Below the pieces are notes generated by a model. The model was not told where the DNA came from. It was given only the letters and a program-made list of their open reading frames with translations, and did no database searches. Made by a program: the position numbers and the translations under genes. Positions 8,160-15,366 of a stretch of 15,890 nucleotides of DNA are shown here, in pieces. Source of the DNA: Bacteroidales bacterium (GTDB lineage: Bacteria > Bacteroidota > Bacteroidia > Bacteroidales > UBA932); assembly GCA_016295455.1 (NCBI GenBank), contig JAEDLE010000042.1, positions 1-15,890 of the forward strand, read 5' to 3'. How positions within the stretch are numbered: position 1 is the stretch's first letter; each line of letters opens with the position of its first letter.

Positions 8160-9584
8160 ATGGCACAAAACACGAATGAAGCCAAGGGCTTCTACAAGCT
8201 GAGCTGGCTCCAGCGCATCGGCTTCGGTGCGGGAGACATGGCCCAGAATCTCATTTACCAGACAGTCAGCATCTGGCTCCTCTTCTTCTACACCAACGTA
8301 TTCGGCATCGACCCTGCCAAAGCGGCGCTGATGTTCCTCATCGTCCGTCTCGTGGACGTGCTCTGGGATCCGGTTGTGGGAACCATAGTCGACAAGGGCA
8401 ATCCGAAGTGGGGCAAGTACCGCTCCTGGCTCATACTCGGCGGCATTCCGCTCGTGGGTCTGGCGATACTCTGCTTCTGGAGCCGCTTCAACGGCTCGCT
8501 CGTCTACGCCTACATCACCTATGTCGGCATGTCAATGTGCTACACCCTCGTGAATGTGCCTTACGGCGCGCTGAACTCATCCCTGACCAGGGACACTGAC
8601 GAGATCACGGTGCTCACTTCCACCCGCATGTTCATGGCAAACCTCGGAGGTCTGACCGTAAAATCCCTTCCGCTGGTGATCGCCCTGTTCGCCCCGAAGG
8701 TGCTCAACCCGGCAACCGGCAAGACCGAGGCCGTATATGACACCCCGGAATCGGCATCCGCATGGTTCATCACCATGACCATATTCGCTCTGGCGGGTCT
8801 CGTGCTCCTCATCTTCTGTTTCTCGCAGTGCAAGGAGAGAGTCGTGATGGACGAGAAGGAGTCCGCGAACGTAAAGGTGAGTGACCTCTGGATGGAGTTC
8901 GTAAGGAACAAGCCTCTCCGCGTGCTTGCATTCTTCTTCATCACCGCTTTCGCCATGATGAGCGTCAGCAATGCCGCAGATTCATACTTCATGACCAGCA
9001 GCATCCACGCCAACGCATTCATGACCACCGCATTCATGTGGCTCGGCACCATCCCTGCATTCATATTCATGCCTATGGTTCCTGCCATCAAGAAGGCAAT
9101 AGGCAAGAAGGGCATGTTCTATCTCTTCCTCGGTACAGCCGTGGTTGGTATGGCGCTGATGTACATCTTCGTGTCCATCCCTGCACTCAAGAGCAGCTTC
9201 CTGCTCCTGTGCATCGCCCAGTTCATCAAGAGCACCGGTATCATAGTGGCTACAGGCTACATGTGGGCCCTTGTCCCTGAAGTCGTAGCCTACGGCGAAT
9301 ATACCACCGGCAAGCGTATCGCCGGCATAGTCAATGCCCTCACAGGCATATTCTTCAAGGCCGGAATGGCTCTCGGAGGCGTAGTTCCGGGCATAGTCCT
9401 CGCCATCGTGAAGTACGACGCGAAGAACGTGACCCCTCTCGCCGAGCAGGGCATACTCTGGATGGTCTGCGTCATCCCTGCAGTGCTGCTCTTCCTCGCG
9501 ATGTACATCATCAGCAAGTATGAGCTCAGCGACGAGAAGATGGACGAAATAAACAAAGCCATCGAAGCCCGCTCAAACGAATAG
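8160..9584 (+). CDS. GPH-family sugar:cation symporter
   Basis: A 474-residue inner-membrane transporter of the glycoside-pentoside-hexuronide (MelB-like, MFS) family, importing a sugar or short oligosaccharide with Na+ or H+. The N-terminal signature is well preserved: RIGFGAGDMAQNLIYQ (about 20-35), then RLVDVLWDPVVGTIVD and the loop WGKYRSW between transmembrane helices 2 and 3. About 12 hydrophobic helices are visible, with a charged central loop (QCKERVVMDEKES) and a charged C-terminus. No Shine-Dalgarno sequence; the leader before the ATG is A-rich. It lies 25 bases before the ATG of the GH43 gene and is probably its operon partner. The neighbours suggest a xylo- or arabinoxylo-oligosaccharide substrate, which resembles the xylan cluster symporter of Prevotella bryantii; the substrate is inference. 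Confidence 0.93.
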   Translation: MAQNTNEAKGFYKLSWLQRIGFGAGDMAQNLIYQTVSIWLLFFYTNVFGIDPAKAALMFLIVRLVDVLWDPVVGTIVDKGNPKWGKYRSWLILGGIPLVGLAILCFWSRFNGSLVYAYITYVGMSMCYTLVNVPYGALNSSLTRDTDEITVLTSTRMFMANLGGLTVKSLPLVIALFAPKVLNPATGKTEAVYDTPESASAWFITMTIFALAGLVLLIFCFSQCKERVVMDEKESANVKVSDLWMEFVRNKPLRVLAFFFITAFAMMSVSNAADSYFMTSSIHANAFMTTAFMWLGTIPAFIFMPMVPAIKKAIGKKGMFYLFLGTAVVGMALMYIFVSIPALKSSFLLLCIAQFIKSTGIIVATGYMWALVPEVVAYGEYTTGKRIAGIVNALTGIFFKAGMALGGVVPGIVLAIVKYDAKNVTPLAEQGILWMVCVIPAVLLFLAMYIISKYELSDEKMDEINKAIEARSNE

Positions 9585-9609
9585 ACACTCGAATCAAACG
9601 ATATTGAAT

Positions 9610-10650
9610 ATGGCAACAAAGAAACGTTATCTTTTCCCTGAAGACTATATGGCCGACCCGTCGGTTCACGTCTTCAACGGCAAAATCTACATCTACCCGT
9701 CCCACGATTGGGAGGCTGACAATGTCGAGAATGACAACGGCGACCAGTACATAATGAAGGATTACCACGTGCTGTCCATCGACGGAGACCCTATGACAGG
9801 CAAGGTAACCGACCACGGCTGCGTACTCCGCCAGGAGGATATACCTTGGGCAGGACGCCAGCTCTGGGACTGCGACGTACAGGAGTATGAAGTGGAGGTT
9901 CCGACCAATGCCGAGGAGCAGTCCAAGGGTATGGGTTACAGCAAGAAGGTGAAGAGGTACATAATGTACTTCCCTCTAAAGGACCGCTGTGACGTGTTCC
10001 ACTGGGGCACCGCCATCGCCGACAATCCTGCGGGACCGTTCATTCCCCAGCCGGCTCCTGTTCCGGGCAGCTACAGCATAGACATGTGCGCGTTCCGAGA
10101 CGATGCAGACGGTGAGGTTTACGTCTATTTCGGCGGTCTCTGGGGCGGCCAGCTACAGAGATACAAGGACAACATCCATCTGGAGACACCGTATCTCCCT
10201 GAAGGAGATGCGGATTCCCTGCCGAGCCGCTGCGTGAGACTCACAAGGGACGGTCTCAATTTTGCCGAGGCTCCGAGACCTGTGCAGGTTGTGGATGAGG
10301 AGGGCAAGCCGCTCAGGGCTGACGATCCTCACCGCTTCTTCGAAGCTTCCTGGATGCACAAGTACAAGGGCAAGTATTACTTCTCATACTCTACAGGCGA
10401 CAGCCACCTGCTGTGCTACGCTGTGGGAGACAATCCTTACGGACCTTTCACCTACCGCGGAGAAATCCTGACCCCTGTAGTGGGCTGGACCACCCATCAT
10501 TCGATCATCGAGTGGGAAGGCAAGTGGTATCTCTTCCATCACGACAGCGTGCCTTCAGGAGGCAAGTCATGGCTCAGGAGCCTCAAGGTCTGCGAGCTGA
10601 CTGTGGATGAGAACGGCGACATCAAGACTGTAGAGGGAACGGACGAATAG
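9610..10650 (+). CDS. Glycoside hydrolase family 43, probable cytoplasmic xylosidase/arabinofuranosidase
   Basis: A 346-residue single-domain GH43 enzyme; the family includes inverting beta-xylosidases and alpha-L-arabinofuranosidases with a five-bladed beta-propeller. The expected acidic residues are in order: D16 in ADPSVHVFNGKIYIYPSHD (general base), D158 in SIDMCAF (pKa modulator) and E245 in FFEASWMHKYKGKYY (general acid). THHSIIEWEGKWYLFHHD near residue 300 is also typical. I start at ATG 9610; a TTG at 9604 would add only two residues. No signal peptide, so it acts in the cytoplasm on sugars imported by the upstream symporter. A strong terminator ends the operon. Nearby xylA favours a xylose-releasing role, but the sequence alone does not decide between xylosidase and arabinofuranosidase. 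Confidence 0.93.
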   Translation: MATKKRYLFPEDYMADPSVHVFNGKIYIYPSHDWEADNVENDNGDQYIMKDYHVLSIDGDPMTGKVTDHGCVLRQEDIPWAGRQLWDCDVQEYEVEVPTNAEEQSKGMGYSKKVKRYIMYFPLKDRCDVFHWGTAIADNPAGPFIPQPAPVPGSYSIDMCAFRDDADGEVYVYFGGLWGGQLQRYKDNIHLETPYLPEGDADSLPSRCVRLTRDGLNFAEAPRPVQVVDEEGKPLRADDPHRFFEASWMHKYKGKYYFSYSTGDSHLLCYAVGDNPYGPFTYRGEILTPVVGWTTHHSIIEWEGKWYLFHHDSVPSGGKSWLRSLKVCELTVDENGDIKTVEGTDE

Positions 10651-10668
10651 ACCCTCTCCCCCATTGGC

Positions 10669-10702
10669 AAGCCGGCTGAATGCGATTTCAGCCGGCTTTT
10701 TT
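10669..10702 (+). terminator. Intrinsic terminator of the symporter-GH43 operon
   Basis: A perfect 12-base-pair stem (10669-10680 with 10687-10698, core AGCCGGCTGAA) with a six-base loop TGCGAT, ending in a run of six T residues (10697-10702). It lies 18 bases after the GH43 stop and separates this operon from the HTCS gene. Confidence 0.93.
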
Positions 10703-10765
10703 ATGGCTACCAGCCGCCACGCTCTTTGCCGTGCCGGGCAGTCACTAAAAGGTCCTAAATAAAAC

Positions 10766-10797
10766 GATACCTTCCCGATTCACATCGGAAAGGCATC
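10766..10797. repeat. Imperfect hairpin in the HTCS upstream region
   Basis: The arms 10766-10779 and 10784-10797 pair over 14 positions with two mismatches around the loop TCAC; the core is CCTTCCCGAT against ATCGGAAAGG. No T run follows, so it is not an ordinary terminator. It could be an operator or a structured RNA segment; the role is unknown. Confidence 0.5.
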
Positions 10798-10875
10798 AAA
10801 CCACTTATCATATAAAACACTAAATCCAAATAAATAACTCTATTCTCGTAGTAGTTAAAGAGTCTTATCTGTCTT

Positions 10876-10902
10876 TACTTTTGTTTTCCCAATGCAAAAG
10901 TA
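10876..10902. promoter_or_regulatory. Inverted pair of -7-like elements (TACTTTTG / CAAAAGTA)
   Basis: TACTTTTG at 10876-10883 and its exact reverse complement at 10895-10902, 11 bases apart. Each copy matches TAnnTTTG, on opposite strands and facing each other. The plus copy could give an HTCS transcript with a leader of about 190 bases; the minus copy could give a transcript towards the GH43 terminator. Alternatively the palindrome is a regulator-binding site. No clear -33 box at the usual spacing for either copy. Confidence 0.4.
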
Positions 10903-11026
10903 GCAATAAAAAAACTTAATTACCATTAAAAAAGAATATTTTACTATAAATTTTCAATCAAGATGCATCCGCGCGTACCTGAATATCTTCTTTATATTTT
11001 CAACAATATCGCTTTGGAAACAGAGA

Positions 11027-11052
11027 TTTGTCAGTTTTTCTTATTAGTTTTG
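11027..11052 (+). promoter_or_regulatory. Candidate proximal promoter of the HTCS gene
   Basis: TAGTTTTG (11045-11052) matches TAnnTTTG exactly and would start transcription only about 18 bases before the ATG. A TTTG (11027-11030, within AGATTTG) lies 14 bases upstream, shorter than the normal spacing but identical to the layout before the symporter gene. Confidence 0.5.
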
Positions 11053-11074
11053 TAACACGCTAACGCCGGATACC

Positions 11075-14000
11075 ATGAGAACCAGACTGATAGCCGCTGC
11101 ACTGATTCTTTTCTTCCTTCCCCAGTTTGCAGCAAACGCACAGATAGCCCGACTCTATGAGTCCAGGTACAATTTTACCAACAGCCAGATCCGCGATGTT
11201 TATCAGGACAGGAACGGATTCATCTGGGTGTGCGGAGAGAACGGCCTGACCCGTTTCGACGGCAGGCATTTCCGCACATTGTCATATGACAGGGATGATG
11301 AAGACGGGATCGCCAGCAGCAGCGTGCTGTGCATGCTTGAAGACAGTTCGGGCAACAACTGGATAGGCACGGCGCGGGGGCTGCAGCTCTTCGACAAGGA
11401 CTACGGCACATTCCGTCTCTTCGACCTCGGGGATCCGGAAATCCCGGAATCCACCCAGTACGTTTCGGACATTATCGAGATTGACGAGGGCGGCAGTTAC
11501 ACGGTAATAGCGGCGACTTCCCAGCACGGAGCTTATTTCATAGACGAAAAGACCCTGGAAGTGGACAGGTCCAGGACGGAGAAGATCAATATCGGGCTTA
11601 GTTCCCTTTACATCGAAGACATATTCAGGGACAGCAGGAACCTGCTGTGGATAGCGTCGGCAATAAGCGGACTGGACATATATGACCTGGGTTCTGAAAG
11701 GCCGCTGAGAGTGCCTGGAATGGAACTGATGAAACAGGAGGCGGCAATCACAGCCTTCGAGGAGGATGACAAAAGCGGAGACCTCTTCATCAGCACGGAC
11801 ACGGACGGAATATGGGTGTACGACGCCTCCGAGAACAGGATCAGGCGCGTCCATGACGCTGCGATGATGGGAATCCAGGTCCTTTCCATGCTGAAGGGTC
11901 CAGTTCCCCAGACAGACAGGGAGGACGTGATGATACTCGGAACCGTATCCGAGGGCTTCAGGTTCATGGAACTGGGAAGCGAACGCCTGGTCGACATCCC
12001 GCTCTCCAACATACGATATGACACCCGGAGATGGAGAATCCAGTCCCTGACCAGGGACAACCAGGGCAATGTATGGGCCGGAGTGTACCAGACGGGACTG
12101 TTCGTGCTTCCCGCGGCCATGTTCGGCTTCGAGTACTCGGCATTCAACCCCGACAATCCGTCCTCCGAGAGCAGCGAATGCATCAGGAGCATCCTGGTGG
12201 ACGGTTCCGGTGTCCTTTGGGCGGGAACTGACGGCTACGGCATCATACGCACCTTTCCGGACGGAAGGAGGGAGTATCTGAGCACCGGGAATTCGTCCCT
12301 GCCGAGCAACTCCATATCATCGATGGTCCAGGACAGCCGCGGCACCATCTGGCTCTCCTCGTCGGACAAGGGGCTGATTTCCTTCCGGGACGGCAGGTTC
12401 AGTCTTTTCAGCGGACAGGATGCGGTAGGCACGAAAAGGTGCGGACAGCTGTACTATGACAAGCCCCGCGACTATCTCTATCTCGGGACCAGCGGCAACG
12501 GTTTCAGCATCATAGACGCATCGGACGGAGAGGTTCTCAGGACCGTATGCGACGATTTCAGCAAATGGAACACGGCCTTCACCGTCAGCGAAGACGGAAC
12601 GCTATGGGTCGGAACCGTCAACGGAATATGCAAATATGACTTTGTGTCCCAGTCACTTGTGCACGTCAAGCTGAATTGTGTGCATGGCAATTCGCGCATA
12701 TACACCCTTACCACGACCACCGACGGCAAGGTAATGGCGGGCTGCACCCAGGGCCTGGTGGAGTTCGACCCGACTCTTGGGCACGCGGTACTCTACACCA
12801 CCGAGGACGGGCTCAGCGAAAATGCGGTCATGGGCATAGTGGAAGACGATGACGGCTCGTTCTGGATTTCCACAATGGGAGGTCTGAACAATCTCTCGCG
12901 CGACAGGAAGACCTTCCGCAGGTATTACCAGAATGACGGTCTCCAGGACAACCATTTCAGTTCGAACGCCTGTTTCAAGGACGAGGACGGCAAGATGTAT
13001 TTCGGCGGCATCAAGGGTCTCACGTCATTCAAGACCGGAGCCGGCGACATGCGCGAGCACATCACCCAGAAAGTGTTCTTCACCAGCCTTTCAGTCGGAG
13101 GCAAAGTCATTGAATATGACGACACGGACCGTCATCCGATACTGGACAAGAGCATAACGGGGGCAAGCACTGTCACATTGCCATATTCAAAGAACACCTT
13201 CACCATACTGTTCACGATGCCGGAGTATACCAACCCCATGAGGGTGAATTATTTCTACAGGCTGCAGGGGGCTGAGGACGGCTGGACCGAGGTGGAGAGC
13301 ACGTCTAGGAGCGTGACCTATGCGAACCTTGGCCACGGACATTACACGCTCCAGGTGAAGGCGGCGCTGGACGGATATCCGGAGTATTCGGACCTGAGGG
13401 AGATTTCAGTGAGGATCAAGGCTCCGTTCTGGCTTTCGACCTGGGCGTGGCTGGCATATGCGCTTATGCTGGTCCTTGCTGGCCTCCTGAGCTACCGCTG
13501 GGCGAAGAAAAGGATAATCCGGAAGAAGGAAATCGAGGAATCGAAGATAAAGGATGAGAAACTGAACATGTTCACGGAGCTTTCGTACCAGATCAAGACT
13601 CCCCTGACCATGGTGATGGGGCCTTTGAACACGCTGAGGGAGAACCATCATTCCGAAAAGGAGGGGGAACTGTATGACCTGATGTACCGCAATTCGCTCA
13701 GGATACTTCACACCGTGAATGAGATCATCGACATGCAGGAGGCGGACAGTGGCCAGAAGCATCTGAAATTCAGCGAAGTGGAGCTTGCTCCTTTCATCGG
13801 GGACCTGCAGAGGTCCTTCGAGAACCTGTCCGAAAAAAGAGCCATCTCCATCCGATTCGAGGGCAATCCCCAGGTCGGAAGCGTGTGGATGGACGCCGAG
13901 TTCTTCGACAAGGTGATGTACAATCTGCTTTCGAATTCATACAAGTTCAGTCCTAAGAACACGGAGATAGTGGTTTCGGTTTCGGACCCTGTAGCCAACA

Positions 14001-15193
14001 CAGGCCTGCTCGAGGGGAGGATCCCAAGCTATGTGGAGATACGGATCGAGAATCAGCGTGAGCATATTCCGGATGAAGACATGGCCCATATGTTCGATAT
14101 GTTCTATCGCTCGGAGAAGATTGCCGACAGCCATGGCACGGGCATTGGGCTGTATGTCTGCAGGCAGCTGGTGGAGCTTCATCACGGAAAGATATGGGCG
14201 GAGAACACGAGCAATGGCGTGAGGTTTACGGTGGCTCTGCCGCTGGGATGCGGGCACCTGAGGGTGGATGAGATTGCGACGGCGGAGGACGGAGCCATAT
14301 TCAGGAGAGAATCGGAGGAGACGGTTTCCGGAGGGAACACAGGCCCGAAGAAGGAGAGTTCTGCGGCGGTTCCGAAGACTGCGCGGGAGGATATGAGGAA
14401 GATAGTGGTCGTGGACCAGGACAAGGAACTTCTGGATTATTTCATAAGGCAGTTCGGCGATGAATATGACATCGAATGCCATACGGATACCCAGCAGGCC
14501 TGGGCCAAGGTGCTGGCAAGGGCTACTGATGTGGTAATCACCGATTTGAAGATACAGGCGGAAGGCGATGGCCTGGAACTTTGCCGCAAGATAAAGTCCA
14601 ATACCGTGACCAACCAGACTTCGGTGATAGTTCTGACTTCGCTGAATGACGAGCGTACGATGCGCGAGTGTGCCGAAATAGGTGTGGACAAGTTCTTCAC
14701 CAAGCCTATATCCGTAGAACTTCTGCGCAGCAAGATAGCGCAGGTGATTGCGACCAAGGACAACCTGTTGAAGAATTACAGGGGTAAGGTCAATTATGAC
14801 TACAGCCAGATGAAGGTCAATTCGGCCGAGAGCAAGTTCGTGGAGAAGATTATTGCGGACATCAAGGAGAATCTGGACAATTCGAACTACAGTGTCGAGG
14901 ACCTGAGCAGGAGCATTGGAATGAGCCGCGTGCACCTTAACCGCAAGCTGAAGGAGACCCTCAACGTCTCGCCGAGCCTGCTGATAAAGTCCATAAGACT
15001 GAAGCAGGCCGCCTATCTGCTGATCAACAACAAGGTGAATGTGTCAGAGGTGGCGTATATGGTGGGATTCTCGACCCATTCATATTTCTCAAGTTCATTC
15101 AGGGAGTATTTCGGCATGACCCCGAAAGAGTTCGTGGCGGCTTTCGCCAACTCCAAGGATGACGAGAGCCTCAAGCGTATGCTTGAAATTTAG
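11075..15193 (+). CDS. Hybrid two-component system (HTCS) regulator with degenerate kinase
   Basis: A 1372-residue one-polypeptide sensor-regulator of the Bacteroidetes HTCS type. In order: signal peptide (cleavage near A22/Q23); periplasmic two-propeller sensor of about a dozen Reg_prop repeats (e.g. VYQDRNGFIWVCGENGLTRFD) to about residue 690; Y_Y_Y domain (about 705-783); one transmembrane helix (786-809); dimerisation/HisKA helix (about 820-890); HATPase (about 930-1075); receiver (about 1109-1225); AraC-type DNA-binding domain (about 1255-1352). The HisKA motif is SYQIKTP: Y838 sits where the phosphorylated His should be and Q839 where its acidic partner should be. The N box (N950, N954) and GTGIG (1021-1025) are kept, but the G1 box reads ENQRE (992-996) instead of DxGxG. 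The receiver keeps D1157, T1188 and K1210, but its acidic pocket is D1114-Q1115. Position suggests control of the symporter-GH43 operon and xylA; the ligand is unknown. Confidence 0.96.
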   Translation: MRTRLIAAALILFFLPQFAANAQIARLYESRYNFTNSQIRDVYQDRNGFIWVCGENGLTRFDGRHFRTLSYDRDDEDGIASSSVLCMLEDSSGNNWIGTARGLQLFDKDYGTFRLFDLGDPEIPESTQYVSDIIEIDEGGSYTVIAATSQHGAYFIDEKTLEVDRSRTEKINIGLSSLYIEDIFRDSRNLLWIASAISGLDIYDLGSERPLRVPGMELMKQEAAITAFEEDDKSGDLFISTDTDGIWVYDASENRIRRVHDAAMMGIQVLSMLKGPVPQTDREDVMILGTVSEGFRFMELGSERLVDIPLSNIRYDTRRWRIQSLTRDNQGNVWAGVYQTGLFVLPAAMFGFEYSAFNPDNPSSESSECIRSILVDGSGVLWAGTDGYGIIRTFPDGRREYLSTGNSSLPSNSISSMVQDSRGTIWLSSSDKGLISFRDGRFSLFSGQDAVGTKRCGQLYYDKPRDYLYLGTSGNGFSIIDASDGEVLRTVCDDFSKWNTAFTVSEDGTLWVGTVNGICKYDFVSQSLVHVKLNCVHGNSRIYTLTTTTDGKVMAGCTQGLVEFDPTLGHAVLYTTEDGLSENAVMGIVEDDDGSFWISTMGGLNNLSRDRKTFRRYYQNDGLQDNHFSSNACFKDEDGKMYFGGIKGLTSFKTGAGDMREHITQKVFFTSLSVGGKVIEYDDTDRHPILDKSITGASTVTLPYSKNTFTILFTMPEYTNPMRVNYFYRLQGAEDGWTEVESTSRSVTYANLGHGHYTLQVKAALDGYPEYSDLREISVRIKAPFWLSTWAWLAYALMLVLAGLLSYRWAKKRIIRKKEIEESKIKDEKLNMFTELSYQIKTPLTMVMGPLNTLRENHHSEKEGELYDLMYRNSLRILHTVNEIIDMQEADSGQKHLKFSEVELAPFIGDLQRSFENLSEKRAISIRFEGNPQVGSVWMDAEFFDKVMYNLLSNSYKFSPKNTEIVVSVSDPVANTGLLEGRIPSYVEIRIENQREHIPDEDMAHMFDMFYRSEKIADSHGTGIGLYVCRQLVELHHGKIWAENTSNGVRFTVALPLGCGHLRVDEIATAEDGAIFRRESEETVSGGNTGPKKESSAAVPKTAREDMRKIVVVDQDKELLDYFIRQFGDEYDIECHTDTQQAWAKVLARATDVVITDLKIQAEGDGLELCRKIKSNTVTNQTSVIVLTSLNDERTMRECAEIGVDKFFTKPISVELLRSKIAQVIATKDNLLKNYRGKVNYDYSQMKVNSAESKFVEKIIADIKENLDNSNYSVEDLSRSIGMSRVHLNRKLKETLNVSPSLLIKSIRLKQAAYLLINNKVNVSEVAYMVGFSTHSYFSSSFREYFGMTPKEFVAAFANSKDDESLKRMLEI

Positions 15194-15206
15194 AGATTCC
15201 GGGTCA

Positions 15207-15282
15207 TGTCGGCCATGGAAAGCCTCGTTTTGTGGCGGGGCAAGCGCTGTCGGCCACGGAAAGCCGAAATTCGTGGCGGTGC
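15207..15282 (+). repeat. Degenerate tandem direct repeat after the HTCS stop
   Basis: Two copies, 15207-15241 and 15248-15282, offset by 41 bases and identical at 28 of 35 positions (shared blocks TGTCGGCCA, GGAAAGCC, GTGGCGG). In one frame both copies read GHGKP(R/K)FVA, but stops and lack of a start argue against a gene. The second copy continues into a stretch colinear with the 3' end of the HTCS coding region. Confidence 0.7.
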
Positions 15283-15320
15283 CTTCCGACAACTCCAAGC
15301 ATCACTGTAGAACGCAAGAA

Positions 15321-15340
15321 GCCGACCCTTTCGGGTCGGC
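15321..15340. terminator. Terminator hairpin between convergent HTCS and xylA genes
   Basis: A perfect eight-base-pair GC-rich stem (GCCGACCC / GGGTCGGC) with loop TTTC on the plus strand, or GAAA (a GNRA loop) on the minus strand. The plus side is followed by CTCTCTTTT, the minus side by TTCTTG. It probably ends both converging transcripts. Confidence 0.8.
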
Positions 15341-15366
15341 CTCTCTTTTCGTGTATTCGGGAAATA

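Larger units (their letters stand above)
10703..11074. other. AT-rich intergenic region before the HTCS gene
   Basis: Together with the preceding terminator this makes 424 bases without a protein gene. The stretch is far richer in A and T than the flanking genes. It holds an imperfect hairpin (10766-10797), a pair of inverted TACTTTTG elements (10876-10902) and a -7 element right before the HTCS gene (11045-11052). I see no tRNA, no open reading frame with family similarity and no mobile element. Confidence 0.7.

Noticed and set aside
9604..9609. TTG at 9604 as the GH43 start
   Set aside because: The ATG two codons later is a better start and gives the normal family N-terminus.
10703..11074. 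The AT-rich gap as a mobile-element scar or CRISPR leader
   Set aside because: There are no terminal inverted repeats, target duplications, spaced repeats or transposase remnants; AT-richness is normal for a promoter region.
13937..14935. A 332-codon minus-strand frame within the HTCS gene
   Set aside because: It is antisense to the kinase, receiver and DNA-binding domains and its protein is low-complexity His/Arg/Leu-rich, as expected for a shadow frame.
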